Origin: Maribacter polysaccharolyticus
GTDB taxonomy: Bacteria > Bacteroidota > Bacteroidia > Flavobacteriales > Flavobacteriaceae
NCBI RefSeq assembly: GCF_028882255.1
Contig: NZ_JARBUY010000001.1
Coordinates: 495,975-559,974, forward strand
Length of the DNA stretch: 64,000 bases
Direction: 5' to 3'
A program made the translations under genes and the position numbers. Numbering within the stretch: the first letter of the stretch is position 1; each line of letters opens with the position of its first letter. The notes beneath the pieces are model-generated. The model did no database searches. It saw only the letters and a list, made by a program, of their open reading frames with translations, and had not been told where the DNA came from. Shown here piece by piece: positions 1 through 9,280 of this stretch.

Positions 1-2
1 GT

Positions 3-2321
3 AGTATCGCCAAAAAAATGGAAGATGAATATGTTTCCATTGAACATTTATTGTTGGCGATATTCAAATCAAAAAGCAAAATAGCCCAGATCCTTAAAGA
101 CCAAGGGGTGACCGAAAAAGACCTTAGGGCGGCAATTGACGAACTCCGTAAGGGCGGAAAGGTAACTTCACAGAGTGCCGAGGAGACTTATAATTCCCTG
201 GAAAAATATGCACGGAACCTAAATCAAATGGCCGACAGTGGCAAACTGGACCCTGTCATAGGCCGTGATGAGGAAATCCGTCGTATTCTGCAGATACTTT
301 CCAGAAGAACGAAAAACAACCCCATGTTAGTAGGGGAACCCGGCGTTGGTAAGACAGCGATTGCCGAGGGTCTGGCACATAGGATCATTCAAGGTGATAT
401 TCCTGAAAACCTAAAGGACAAGGTCATTTACTCTTTGGATATGGGTGCATTGATTGCCGGTGCCAAATACAAAGGGGAATTTGAAGAACGATTAAAAGCC
501 GTCATCAAAGAAGTCACTTCCTCTGATGGCAACATTGTGCTCTTTATCGACGAGATCCACACCTTGGTAGGTGCAGGTGGTGGTCAAGGCGCCATGGATG
601 CGGCAAATATACTTAAACCGGCATTGGCGAGAGGGGAATTAAGGGCCATAGGGGCAACTACTTTGGATGAGTATCAAAAGTATTTTGAAAAAGACAAGGC
701 CCTGGAACGAAGGTTCCAAAAGGTCATGGTGGATGAGCCGGATACCGAAAGTGCGATATCCATCTTAAGGGGTATCAAAGAAAAATATGAGGCACATCAC
801 AAGGTACAGATCAAGGATGAGGCCGTAATAGGTGCCGTAGAACTTTCACAACGCTATATCACCAATAGGTTTTTGCCTGATAAAGCGATCGACCTTATGG
901 ACGAAGCCGCTGCCAAACTCCGAATGGAAATCAATTCAAAACCGGAGGAATTGGATGTCCTGGACAGAAAGATCATGCAACTAGAGATTGAAATCGAAGC
1001 CATTAAACGGGAAAACGATCAAGCTAAACTAAAGGTTTTGAACATTGACCTGGCTAATATAAAGGAAAAACGCAATGAAATATATGCGAAGTGGGAAAGT
1101 GAAAAAACAGTCGTCGATAGCATACAAAAAGTAAAAAACGATATCGAAAACTTTAAATTGGAGGCAGAACGTGCTGAACGTAGTGGTGATTATGGAAAAG
1201 TAGCTGAATTGCGGTATGGCAAGATCAAAGAAGCCCAAGAAAAATTAAATGCGCTTCAAAAGGAAATGGCCGAACAGCAAAAAGGAACAACCTTGATAAA
1301 AGAAGAGGTTACCTATGAGGATATTGCTGAAGTCGTTGCCAAATGGACAGGCATACCCGTTAACAAAATGCTTCAAAGTGAACGTGAAAAATTACTTAAA
1401 CTTGAGGATGTACTCCACAAACGCGTTGTAGGACAGGAAGAAGCGATACAAGCCGTATCCGATGCCATACGAAGAAGTAGGGCCGGACTCCAAGATGCCA
1501 AAAAACCCATTGGGTCATTCTTGTTCCTAGGGACCACCGGGGTCGGTAAAACCGAACTCGCAAAAACCTTGGCCGCGTACCTATTCGACGATGAAAATGC
1601 GATGACGCGAATAGACATGAGCGAATACCAAGAGCGGCATTCCGTCAGCAGGTTGGTGGGTGCCCCTCCTGGATATGTTGGTTACGACGAAGGAGGCCAA
1701 CTTACCGAGGCCGTGAGAAGAAGACCGTATTCCGTTGTGCTATTGGATGAAATCGAAAAAGCACATCCAGACACCTTCAATATCCTCTTACAGGTTTTGG
1801 ATGAAGGTAGATTAACCGATAACAAAGGTCGTATTGCCGATTTCAAGAATACGATAATCATTATGACCAGTAATATGGGTAGTCACATCATCCAGGAAAA
1901 ATTTGAAAACAACAAGGATATTTACAGTGCTTCAGAGGCCGCCCGTGTTGAGGTGCTCGGATTATTGCGAAAGACGATACGTCCGGAATTCCTCAACAGG
2001 ATCGATGATATCATCATGTTCACACCACTGAACAAGAAAGATATAACCAAGATCGTGACACTTCAATTGGAGCAATTGAAAAAAATGTTGGGCAAACAGA
2101 ATATCACCATTGACTTTACCAATGAGGCGATTACCCACCTTGCCGAAAAAGGATATGATCCACAATATGGGGCAAGACCCATAAAAAGGATCATCCAGAA
2201 AGAGGTTTTGAACAATCTGTCCAAAGAACTCCTTCGAGGTAGCATAAAGGCCGATAGTATCGTATTGATCGATTCCTTTGACGATGAAATGGTCTTTAGA
2301 AATCAAAGTGAATTGGTGTAG
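3..2321 (+). CDS. clpB: ATP-dependent disaggregase ClpB, 5' end outside the window
   Basis: Hsp100 AAA+ unfoldase that works with DnaK to dissolve cytoplasmic protein aggregates. The frame is open to the left edge and the first in-window Met (base 18) lies inside the Clp N-domain ([16 protein letters not shown]), so the real start is upstream. Counting from that Met, Walker A of the first AAA+ module (GEPGVGKT) is at residues 106-113 and that of the second (GTTGVGKT) at 505-512; in E. coli ClpB the first lies near residue 206, so about 100 residues are missing. The charged coiled-coil M-domain lies between, around residues 310-430, which separates ClpB from ClpA and ClpC. The gene ends in a strong terminator at 2345-2379. 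No frameshift seen. Confidence 0.97.
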   Translation, partial: SIAKKMEDEYVSIEHLLLAIFKSKSKIAQILKDQGVTEKDLRAAIDELRKGGKVTSQSAEETYNSLEKYARNLNQMADSGKLDPVIGRDEEIRRILQILSRRTKNNPMLVGEPGVGKTAIAEGLAHRIIQGDIPENLKDKVIYSLDMGALIAGAKYKGEFEERLKAVIKEVTSSDGNIVLFIDEIHTLVGAGGGQGAMDAANILKPALARGELRAIGATTLDEYQKYFEKDKALERRFQKVMVDEPDTESAISILRGIKEKYEAHHKVQIKDEAVIGAVELSQRYITNRFLPDKAIDLMDEAAAKLRMEINSKPEELDVLDRKIMQLEIEIEAIKRENDQAKLKVLNIDLANIKEKRNEIYAKWESEKTVVDSIQKVKNDIENFKLEAERAERSGDYGKVAELRYGKIKEAQEKLNALQKEMAEQQKGTTLIKEEVTYEDIAEVVAKWTGIPVNKMLQSEREKLLKLEDVLHKRVVGQEEAIQAVSDAIRRSRAGLQDAKKPIGSFLFLGTTGVGKTELAKTLAAYLFDDENAMTRIDMSEYQERHSVSRLVGAPPGYVGYDEGGQLTEAVRRRPYSVVLLDEIEKAHPDTFNILLQVLDEGRLTDNKGRIADFKNTIIIMTSNMGSHIIQEKFENNKDIYSASEAARVEVLGLLRKTIRPEFLNRIDDIIMFTPLNKKDITKIVTLQLEQLKKMLGKQNITIDFTNEAITHLAEKGYDPQYGARPIKRIIQKEVLNNLSKELLRGSIKADSIVLIDSFDDEMVFRNQSELV

Positions 2322-2344
2322 TACACCATAGATAATCATTAAAT

Positions 2345-2379
2345 AAAGCCCTGACGCTAAACGTCAGGGCTTTTTTTTT
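2345..2379 (+). terminator. Rho-independent terminator after clpB
   Basis: A 12-bp perfect stem (AAAGCCCTGACG / CGTCAGGGCTTT) with loop CTAAA is followed by a run of nine T. It ends clpB transcription before the TetR gene. The stem core recurs at 14831, 40977, 60541 and 63050. Confidence 0.93.
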
Positions 2380-2387
2380 ACCTAAAA

Positions 2388-2407
2388 TATATACCATGCA
2401 GTATATA
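2388..2407. promoter_or_regulatory. Candidate TetR-family operator
   Basis: TATATAC-CATGCA-GTATATA is a perfect 7-bp inverted repeat around a 6-bp spacer, lying 32 bp before the ATG of the TetR-type regulator at 2440. TetR proteins usually bind such palindromes next to their own gene, so autorepression is the natural reading. This is inference; AT-rich repeats also arise by chance. Confidence 0.45.
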
Positions 2408-2439
2408 ATTTTTATAACTTCGTATAAAATAGCTGTACC

Positions 2440-3036
2440 ATGACTACAAAAGCCGAAAGAACCACCGCCTTTATCATTGAAACCATCGCCCCGATTTTTA
2501 TTAAACAAGGTTATGTGGGCACGAGTATGAGCGACCTTACAAAGGCCACCGGCCTTACAAAAGGTGCACTTTATGGCAATTTCGAAAACAAGGAAGCCCT
2601 CGCTTTGGCAGCTTATGAATTCAGTATCAACAAATTACTTGCTGCCATTGATGAACGGTTGGGAATCGAAGGTAATTCGTTGGATAAGATATTCTCGTTA
2701 ACCAAGTTCTATCGCAATTACGACATGTTCACGGCAGAATTGGGAGGTTGTCCTGTTTTGAATATAGGTATTGATGCACAAGCGAACAATAAGGCCTTGG
2801 CTGCAGCTTCCCGTGAAACCATTAGGATCATAGAAGGCAAAATAGCATTGGTTTTGGAAAACGGGGTGAACAACAATGACCTGCACTTACCGGTTACCCC
2901 ATTACAATTCGCAAAACAATTCTATACGATGTTACAAGGGGCGGTAGCGATGAGTACGATCACAAGGGACCGTAAATACCTTTCAAACACCGTAGCCTAT
3001 TTGGAAGTATTGGTTAAAAATGAAATCAAGAAATAA
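2440..3036 (+). CDS. TetR/AcrR family transcriptional regulator
   Basis: A 198-residue one-component repressor-type protein. The N-terminal helix-turn-helix spans roughly residues 10-55 with the typical pattern GTSMSDLTKATGLTKGALYG; the rest is the all-helical ligand and dimer domain (TetR C-terminal type seen in AcrR/YxaF-like proteins). The gene stands alone between the clpB terminator and a convergent porP-like gene, so no target is suggested by neighbours. A palindrome at 2388-2407 could be its own operator. The ligand cannot be predicted. Confidence 0.9.
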   Translation: MTTKAERTTAFIIETIAPIFIKQGYVGTSMSDLTKATGLTKGALYGNFENKEALALAAYEFSINKLLAAIDERLGIEGNSLDKIFSLTKFYRNYDMFTAELGGCPVLNIGIDAQANNKALAAASRETIRIIEGKIALVLENGVNNNDLHLPVTPLQFAKQFYTMLQGAVAMSTITRDRKYLSNTVAYLEVLVKNEIKK

Positions 3037-3045
3037 CGGATGGGT

Positions 3046-4674
3046 TTATTCCGGTCTTACCCTGTAGATCCATGTCTTTTCCGGGTATTTTCCGTTCAAT
3101 CCGGAATCCCTGGCCTTGCGGGCCTCACCCATGGTATCGTATCGTCCTAAATATACGTAGTTCAAATTGTTCTTACTTCTTAAGAACGATTTAGCCTGTA
3201 GGCCTTTCTTGGCCATATCTGCCTTAAAAGCGTCCAAATACCTTTTGGTCCCAAAGACATTGGCAATTAAATAGTAACCGGGCTGTAAGCCGTCCTCCCC
3301 AATCACTTCCTCATATTTTTCACCTGCCATAGGTTTTACTTCCTCAGTCTGTTGGGCAAGTTGCAATATGCGTTCCTTTTCTTTGGCAGCTTGGATCGAA
3401 TCGGTAATTCGTTGTGCTGCAGCCAATTCCTGACTTCTTTTTGCCTCCGCAATCGAATCCTTGCGCTTTTGTTCCGCGATTTGTACAGCCGCTATTTCCT
3501 GTCGTTGCCGGGCCCTATCGATCGAATCTGATTTGCGTTTTAATGCGTCACGCATTTCCGCTTCGGCGATGGCCGATTCCTTCTTTGCCAAAGCCAATGA
3601 ATCCCTCCTCAACTTACGCTGGGCTTTCTCTCGTGCCTTTGCCTCCCTTTTCATCGCCAATGCTTCCGCTTTTGAGAGCGTTTCCACAGCTTTATCGGTC
3701 GCCACGATTTCCTCGATCTTTTCCTCTTCTTCTTTCCCTTTAAAGGGTTTTACCCTTTTTCTCGACGCATATTTCCCGAAATCAAAAGCGGTGATCAATT
3801 CAAAAGTGGGGTCTTTACCCTTTAAATCGGAATCGGTTCCAAATTCGACCACGCCCCCGATTGAAAAACGTTTCATAATCCTTCCCCCTCCTCCAACGGC
3901 AACCCCATAAAAACTATTGTATCCGGCTTGTGCCCAAAATTTATCCGTGGCCAAAACGGCACTCAGCCCAACTTGGGTATCATACCCTGGAATGGACTTC
4001 ACATAGAGCATAGGCCTTACCACCGAGGTACTATCGGAAGCCCCCAAGGCCACCGGAATAGCATAGGAAGCCGTTCCTAAATATATTTTCTCATCATTGG
4101 CCGTATGGGCTTTCTTATCCTCGAAGTTATAATCGAAAAGGTTTTCAGAAGTAAACCCAATATTTAGGCCATCATAGGTAAATTGAATCCCAGGTGCCAT
4201 TTGAAGAATAAAATCATCAGTCGTCCCAAAGAATTGTAGCTCTATTTGTGGGTCCCCTTCAAAGGTATTTCCTGAAAATTCTTGTTGGTATCCATATACA
4301 TTCACTCCAACGGTAAGACTGGCCCGATCACCCAAGCCAAATTGATATGCATAATTCAAAACCCCACCCGTATTTAGGTAAATGTCGGTGTTATGTTGAA
4401 AAAAGCCCGCACCTATAGCCGATGAATTATTAAGTTTACCCGTATAGTTTAAGAAGAAGGTCGTGGGGTCGGCATCAACGGTCTGCCATTGCCAGCGAGT
4501 CCATAACCCCAAAGAATGCGTATTCCCGTAATTCACTGAAAAGGCCGGATTCAATATTTCCGAATTGGAATCGGTCAGATTGTGCTGCCTTAAATCCAAC
4601 GGCAATCCAACGTCCTGCGCATGCAGCACGCCAACGAATAAAATGAACAAAAAAGACAGCTTTATTTTGGTCAT
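3046..4674 (-). CDS. PorP/SprF family membrane protein with coiled-coil and SPOR-like C-terminus
   Basis: Resembles PorP/SprF outer-membrane proteins of type IX secretion and gliding: a signal peptide (MTKIKLSFLFILFVGVLHAQ) is followed by the family opening DVGLPLDLRQHNLTDSN and NPAFSVNYGN and a beta-barrel up to about residue 315. A long Lys/Glu/Ala/Arg-rich coiled segment follows (about 320-450) with recurring KRKDSI-type units, then about 75 C-terminal residues (YYLIANVFGTKRYLDAF...VYLGRYDTMGEARKA) that look like a SPOR peptidoglycan-binding domain. I start at 4674 because the signal peptide begins there; a Met seven codons upstream is less likely. This suggests a barrel tethered to the cell wall. 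No porK/L/M/N genes are nearby, so a true secretion role is uncertain. Confidence 0.8.
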   Translation of the reverse strand: MTKIKLSFLFILFVGVLHAQDVGLPLDLRQHNLTDSNSEILNPAFSVNYGNTHSLGLWTRWQWQTVDADPTTFFLNYTGKLNNSSAIGAGFFQHNTDIYLNTGGVLNYAYQFGLGDRASLTVGVNVYGYQQEFSGNTFEGDPQIELQFFGTTDDFILQMAPGIQFTYDGLNIGFTSENLFDYNFEDKKAHTANDEKIYLGTASYAIPVALGASDSTSVVRPMLYVKSIPGYDTQVGLSAVLATDKFWAQAGYNSFYGVAVGGGGRIMKRFSIGGVVEFGTDSDLKGKDPTFELITAFDFGKYASRKRVKPFKGKEEEEKIEEIVATDKAVETLSKAEALAMKREAKAREKAQRKLRRDSLALAKKESAIAEAEMRDALKRKSDSIDRARQRQEIAAVQIAEQKRKDSIAEAKRSQELAAAQRITDSIQAAKEKERILQLAQQTEEVKPMAGEKYEEVIGEDGLQPGYYLIANVFGTKRYLDAFKADMAKKGLQAKSFLRSKNNLNYVYLGRYDTMGEARKARDSGLNGKYPEKTWIYRVRPE

Positions 4675-4769
4675 ATGCAAAAAAACAAAAAACAAAGGGG
4701 TTTACATACTAATTTGAGGTATTTTTAGTTAGAATAAATGAAAAGTCCAAAACTAACGAATTGCTGATT

Positions 4770-5306
4770 ATGAAGGTTTTAAAAGCATTGCTGATTTTTG
4801 TTTTTGTCTCAGGTTTCTTAGGCTGCAAAGAAGAACAACCTATTGTGATAGATGACTCCATATCAACCTTTTACTTTATCAGACATGCTGAAAAAGATAG
4901 GTCGGACCCCAATAATATGGACCCGGAACTTACACAAAAAGGACTGGGTAGGGCCATGCATTGGGCCGAAATTCTAGATGAAATCCCGATTGATGCCGTG
5001 TATACCACGGATTATGAAAGAACGCAAATGACTGCCGCCCCCATTGCGGTTAAAAAGAACCTTACCGTGCAAATTTATGACCCTGCCATTCTCGATCTGG
5101 AACAGTTCAAGGAAGAAAACAAGAACAGGAATGTTCTAGTGGTCGGCCATAGCGATTCAACCCCGGATTTCGTGAACAAATTAATCGGACAGGAAAAGTA
5201 TGACTCAATTGATGACGGCCAAAACGGAAGTCTCTTTATTGTTGAAATCGTCGGTGGCACCACTACGGATATGCGATTGAACTTTAATTGTAATTGCCCG
5301 GATTAA
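4770..5306 (+). CDS. Histidine phosphatase family lipoprotein
   Basis: A 178-residue phosphoglycerate-mutase-fold (branch 1) protein. A lipoprotein signal ends in the lipobox FLGC, so it should be exported and membrane-anchored. The catalytic RHAEK motif (phospho-acceptor His) follows at about residue 35 and the second His lies in VLVVGHSDSTPDF. It is SixA-like in size. The start is the ATG at 4770; a TTG three codons upstream is also in frame. The last 23 bp overlap the convergent gene ending at 5284. Substrate unknown. Confidence 0.85.
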   Translation: MKVLKALLIFVFVSGFLGCKEEQPIVIDDSISTFYFIRHAEKDRSDPNNMDPELTQKGLGRAMHWAEILDEIPIDAVYTTDYERTQMTAAPIAVKKNLTVQIYDPAILDLEQFKEENKNRNVLVVGHSDSTPDFVNKLIGQEKYDSIDDGQNGSLFIVEIVGGTTTDMRLNFNCNCPD

Positions 5307-6045
5307 CGGAAATTTCCTCCAATTCGATTTTGGACAATAATTCCAATTCGTTCTTCATAAAAAGACTATCTATCTTAGATATGGATTGCGAATCCTTGAC
5401 CGATTTGAAATTGTTATAATCCACGAATCTAATCCCGTTGACATACCTTTCGTTATAGGCCTCCCTAAATCGAATTCCACCACCATTAACATGGAACTCA
5501 TAGGCCAAATATTCTGGAATAAATGTTTCGGTATTGAACCAATAGACATATACATCATCAAAGTCGTCCCCGCCATTCTCTTGATCGAACGTTACTTTAA
5601 TCTTGTAAAAATCTTTACCGTTGATCGTAATCTCACCAAGATATTCCTTGTTCACGGCAGGATCATTCAAACCATAGGGCAAATACGCAAAATAATGTAC
5701 GGAATTGATGGAATTCGAATATACGCGGGCAAGGGAATCCATGACCTTGACAGGTTTCCCATCAACCTTACGTGTGAATCCATTTGGAGACTTAATATCA
5801 ACTGTAACAAGGGAGTCGGACGTAAATATCCGCTTTAGCACCTTTTGTCCGTTAACGGTTTCACTTACATATTCTTTATCCCTGAATTTAAAAGAAATGT
5901 CACTGGTCTTGTACCGTTCGCCACCACAAACTTCAATACTTTTGTCCACTATCTGTTGGGCGGTCATACGTTGTGAGGTCTTTTCTTTGCATGAAAGGAT
6001 TACAACCAACAGTAGGGCCATTAAAATACTTTTTGCTTTTTTCAT
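5284..6045 (-). CDS. DUF6503-like lipoprotein
   Basis: A 253-residue exported protein with a lipoprotein signal (LLLVVILSCKEK). The conserved opening AQQIVDKSIEVCGGERYKTSDISFKFR and a later run of beta-strands ending in outer-membrane-lipoprotein-like segments (FYKIKVTFDQENGGDDFDD) match what I know as the Bacteroidota family DUF6503. The fold may resemble LolA/LolB-type half-barrels, but this is a guess. It converges on the histidine-phosphatase lipoprotein with a 23-bp overlap. No function is assigned. Confidence 0.75.
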   Translation of the reverse strand: MKKAKSILMALLLVVILSCKEKTSQRMTAQQIVDKSIEVCGGERYKTSDISFKFRDKEYVSETVNGQKVLKRIFTSDSLVTVDIKSPNGFTRKVDGKPVKVMDSLARVYSNSINSVHYFAYLPYGLNDPAVNKEYLGEITINGKDFYKIKVTFDQENGGDDFDDVYVYWFNTETFIPEYLAYEFHVNGGGIRFREAYNERYVNGIRFVDYNNFKSVKDSQSISKIDSLFMKNELELLSKIELEEISVNPGNYN

Positions 6046-6110
6046 TCCATAAAGGTCGTAAACGGGTAAACAACATTACAAAGAACCCCAATAATTCCAA
6101 TTAAGTGAAA

Positions 6111-6140
6111 TTGCGGAAACGATAATTGTCACTATTTTTG
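6111..6140 (+). promoter_or_regulatory. smpB promoter, Bacteroidota type
   Basis: TTG (6111-6113), 19-bp spacer, TATTTTTG (6133-6140), matching the flavobacterial TTG-N17-23-TAnnTTTG consensus. The box ends 7 nt before the smpB ATG, so the mRNA would have almost no leader. Confidence 0.75.
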
Positions 6141-6147
6141 TAGCCAT

Positions 6148-6609
6148 ATGGAGAATACGATCAATATAAAGAACAAAAGGGCCCGATTCGAATATGATAT
6201 CCTGGATAAGTATACCGCCGGTATCGTTTTATCAGGCACAGAAATAAAATCCATTCGCCAAGGAAAGGCCTCCATTGCCGAAAGTTTCTGTGAGTTCAAT
6301 GACCGCGGTGAACTTTTCATCATTAACATGCAGATCGATGAATACTCCCACGCCTCCCATTTCAACCATAAACCCAAAGCCGAACGAAAATTACTTTTGA
6401 ACAAACGTGAGTTGAAAAAATTGGAAAAGGAAGTTTCTGCCAGTGGACTTACGATCGTACCCTTGAACCTTTTCTTGAACGATCGCGGTTTGGCCAAAAT
6501 GAACATAGCCCTCGCCAAAGGTAAAAAGCTTTACGATAAGCGCGAGACCATTAAAGACCGTGACAATAAGCGGGATCTTGACCGGATCAAGAAAAGTTTC
6601 AATAGGTAG
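6148..6609 (+). CDS. smpB: SsrA-binding protein SmpB
   Basis: The tmRNA partner in trans-translation; it delivers SsrA RNA to stalled ribosomes. The 153 residues match the family in full: [39 protein letters not shown] at the start of the beta-barrel, an [16 protein letters not shown] segment, and the basic C-terminal tail [19 protein letters not shown] that mimics a codon-anticodon helix. The ATG at 6148 is chosen because the family core begins a few residues later and no other start exists before it. A promoter box ends 7 nt upstream. Confidence 0.97.
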   Translation: MENTINIKNKRARFEYDILDKYTAGIVLSGTEIKSIRQGKASIAESFCEFNDRGELFIINMQIDEYSHASHFNHKPKAERKLLLNKRELKKLEKEVSASGLTIVPLNLFLNDRGLAKMNIALAKGKKLYDKRETIKDRDNKRDLDRIKKSFNR

Positions 6610-6627
6610 AAGAACCAAAAGGCCTAC

Positions 6628-7269
6628 CTAGTTTTTATCCTCGAGTAAGGGAACGAACCGAAAAGCACCGAGTTCCGTTTTTTCAAATTCCTTTTCTGAT
6701 TTTCGTACGAACAACGTCATGATCTGCTCTTCAACACCAACGGGTATTACGAGCCTACCCCCTACTTTTAATTGTGACAATAGTGCTTTGGGGACTTCCG
6801 GAGCCCCAGCCGTTACGATGATACTGTTGAAAGGAGCTTCTTCCGGCAAGCCTTTGTAACCATCCCCAAAGATGACTTTCTTGGGTCGATAACCCATCTT
6901 TTTAAAAAACAGGTTGGTTTTTTTGAAAAGTTCCAATTGTCTTTCGATCGTAAATACTTTCGCTTTTAATTGCAATAGAATTGCGGTTTGGTACCCACTT
7001 CCCGTTCCTATTTCCAGAACTTTGTGTCCGGGTTCGACTTTCAACAATTCAGATTGGAAAGCAACCGTATAAGGTTGTGAAATGGTCTGATCCGCAGCGA
7101 TGGGAAAAGCCTTGTCCTGATATGCATGCCCCTCAAAACCACTGTCCATAAAAAGATGTCTGGGCACTTTGCGTATGGCATCAAGAACATGGGTATCCAC
7201 TATTCCTTTGGCAATCAATACCTCGGCCAATTTGTTGCGCATTCCGCGATGTTTAAGCGTATCTCTCAA
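6628..7269 (-). CDS. pcm: Protein-L-isoaspartate O-methyltransferase
   Basis: Repairs isomerised Asp/Asn residues using S-adenosylmethionine in the cytoplasm. The 213 residues carry the PCMT hallmarks: VPRHLFMDSGFEGHAYQDKAFPI, the substrate loop QTISQPYTVA (60-70), SAM motif I VLEIGTGSGYQTA (84-96), and VTAGAPEVP with LKVGGRLVIPVG near the end. It converges on smpB with an 18-bp gap. Length is normal for the family. Confidence 0.95.
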   Translation of the reverse strand: MRDTLKHRGMRNKLAEVLIAKGIVDTHVLDAIRKVPRHLFMDSGFEGHAYQDKAFPIAADQTISQPYTVAFQSELLKVEPGHKVLEIGTGSGYQTAILLQLKAKVFTIERQLELFKKTNLFFKKMGYRPKKVIFGDGYKGLPEEAPFNSIIVTAGAPEVPKALLSQLKVGGRLVIPVGVEEQIMTLFVRKSEKEFEKTELGAFRFVPLLEDKN

Positions 7270-7393
7270 GGGTAACTATGATGGTTTGGTTAAAAAAGCT
7301 AAGTTAATAAAGTTTGTTCAATGAATTAAAGAACTTCCCCGATCCCTTACAAAACTTTTGAAGTTCAAAGTAAATAAACTACCAAACTATCGT

Positions 7394-7401
7394 TATTTTT
7401 G
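7394..7401 (+). promoter_or_regulatory. -7 element for the 7.4-14.8 kb operon
   Basis: TATTTTTG matches TAnnTTTG and lies 15 nt before the ATG at 7417. It overlaps an in-frame TTG at 7399, which argues against that codon as the start. No clear TTG is seen at the -33 position. Confidence 0.45.
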
Positions 7402-7416
7402 AAGAAAATACAACCT

Positions 7417-8376
7417 ATGCTTAAAGTTGGAGTCCTAGGAGCAGGACATTTAGGAAAAATACACCTTCGTCTACTCAATGAATCCCCAAAATATGATTTG
7501 ATCGGTTTTTATGATCCGGATGATATCAATGGCCAAAAAGTCGCCGCTGAATTCGGATACCACTATATGGAAAACATCAATGAGCTGATCGATGCCGTTG
7601 ATGTTGTCGACATTGTTACCCCCACGCTATCACATTTTGATTGCGCCAAGAAAGCCATGGAAAAAGGAAAACATGTTTTTATAGAAAAGCCCATCACAAA
7701 CACCCTCGAAGAAGCGGAAGAATTATTGCAATTGGAAGCGGCACATGGTGTTAAAGGCCAAGTGGGGCATGTAGAACGGTTCAATCCGGCATTCTTGGCG
7801 GTAAAGGATAAGATACATGGTCCCATGTTCATAGAAGCCCATAGATTGGCCGAATTCAATCCCCGGGGCACGGATGTTCCGGTTGTTCTGGATCTGATGA
7901 TACATGACATAGATGCCATTCTCAGTGTCGTGGATTCCGAGGTAAAACAAATCAATGCCAGTGGCGTATCGGTAATCAGTCAATCGCCCGATATTGCCAA
8001 TGCCCGTATCGAATTTGAAAACGGTTGTGTGGCGAATCTTACCGCGAGCAGGATATCATTGAAAAACATGCGAAAATCCCGATTCTTTCAACGGGACGCC
8101 TATATTTCGGTAGACTTTTTGGAGAAAAAGGCCGAAGTGGTAAAGATGAAGGACGCTCCGGAATCCCCCGGCGATTTCGATATGATCCTACAGAATGCAG
8201 AGGGTATAAAAAAACAGATCTATTTTGAAAATCCAGAGATAACGGCCAACAATGCCATTCTCGATGAATTGGAGACTTTTGCAGATGCGATTACCCAAAA
8301 CACCACCCCGGTAGTGACCCTCCGTCAGGGAACACGGGCATTGCGTGTAGCGCTCCAGATTATACGGTCTTTCTAA
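7417..8376 (+). CDS. Gfo/Idh/MocA family NAD(P)-dependent oxidoreductase
   Basis: A 319-residue sugar or cyclitol dehydrogenase-type protein. The Rossmann motif VGVLGAGHLGKIH is at the N-terminus, the signature EKP (FIEKPITNTLEEAEELL) at about residue 90, and the C-terminal substrate domain with EAHRLAEFNPRGTDVPVVLDLMIHDID. The His in MIHDID is the usual catalytic position. The start is set at ATG 7417 because a promoter box covers the upstream TTG. It is first of eight same-strand, closely spaced genes. The substrate cannot be told. Confidence 0.9.
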   Translation: MLKVGVLGAGHLGKIHLRLLNESPKYDLIGFYDPDDINGQKVAAEFGYHYMENINELIDAVDVVDIVTPTLSHFDCAKKAMEKGKHVFIEKPITNTLEEAEELLQLEAAHGVKGQVGHVERFNPAFLAVKDKIHGPMFIEAHRLAEFNPRGTDVPVVLDLMIHDIDAILSVVDSEVKQINASGVSVISQSPDIANARIEFENGCVANLTASRISLKNMRKSRFFQRDAYISVDFLEKKAEVVKMKDAPESPGDFDMILQNAEGIKKQIYFENPEITANNAILDELETFADAITQNTTPVVTLRQGTRALRVALQIIRSF

Positions 8377-8388
8377 AAAAAAGCAATT

Positions 8389-9276
8389 ATGAAAAATATA
8401 GCAGTTATCGGTGCAGGGACCATGGGCAACGGAATTGCCCATGTTTTTGCTCAAAATGGCCATCATGTACATTTGATCGACATCTCACAAGAAGCCATCG
8501 ATCGGGGAATCTCGACGATTACCAGGAATTTGGATCGAATGATTTCCAAAGGGAAGATCGATGAATCGGCCAAGGCCACAACCCTTAAGAACATCATCAC
8601 CTATACCGAACTATCGAAGGGTATTCCAAATACTGATTTGGTGGTTGAAGCCGCTACGGAACAACTGAACATAAAACTGGGGCTTTTCAAGGAAATGGAT
8701 GCATTATCGGGACCAGGTACGATTTTGGCGACCAATACCTCCTCCATTTCAATAACGGAAATCGCCGCGGTAACCGAAAAACCGGACAAAGTGATCGGAA
8801 TGCATTTTATGAACCCGGTTCCCATAATGGGGCTGGTAGAGATCATTCGAGGCTACAATACCTCCGATGAAACGACAAATACCATTATGGACCTATCGAT
8901 AAAGTTGGGAAAGACACCAACAAAGGTCAATGATTACCCTGGGTTCGTTGCCAATAGGATCTTAATGCCGATGATCAACGAAGCTATCGAAACCCTTTAT
9001 CATGGGGTTGCCGGAGTAACGGAAATAGATACGGTTATGAAATTGGGTATGGCCCACCCCATGGGCCCCTTGCAATTGGCCGATTTTATCGGGTTGGATG
9101 TGTGCCTTTCGATACTGAACGTCATGTACGACGGATTCAAAAATCCGAAATATGCACCCTGTCCGCTTTTGGCGAATATGGTAATGGCCAAAAAACTGGG
9201 GATAAAATCGGGAGAAGGTTTCTATGATTATTCCAAATCCAAAAAAGCCGAAACCGTTTCTTCTCAATTCAAGTAA
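8389..9276 (+). CDS. 3-hydroxybutyryl-CoA dehydrogenase
   Basis: NAD(P)-dependent oxidation or reduction of 3-hydroxyacyl-CoA in fatty-acid or butyrate-type metabolism. The 295 residues have the nucleotide motif AVIGAGTMGNGIAH at residues 5-18, ATNTSSISITEIAA, and the family signature GMHFMNPVPIMGLVEIIRG with the catalytic His followed by DYPGFVANRILMPMINEAI in the helical C-domain. It starts 12 bp after the previous gene. Named hbd or paaH elsewhere; I leave the symbol open because the pathway is not shown. Confidence 0.93.
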   Translation: MKNIAVIGAGTMGNGIAHVFAQNGHHVHLIDISQEAIDRGISTITRNLDRMISKGKIDESAKATTLKNIITYTELSKGIPNTDLVVEAATEQLNIKLGLFKEMDALSGPGTILATNTSSISITEIAAVTEKPDKVIGMHFMNPVPIMGLVEIIRGYNTSDETTNTIMDLSIKLGKTPTKVNDYPGFVANRILMPMINEAIETLYHGVAGVTEIDTVMKLGMAHPMGPLQLADFIGLDVCLSILNVMYDGFKNPKYAPCPLLANMVMAKKLGIKSGEGFYDYSKSKKAETVSSQFK

Positions 9277-9280
9277 TATC

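Noticed and set aside
3461-3910. A 149-codon frame antisense to the PorP-like gene
   Set aside because: It lies opposite the low-complexity Lys/Glu/Ala coil, where long antisense frames arise from codon bias. It has no family features.
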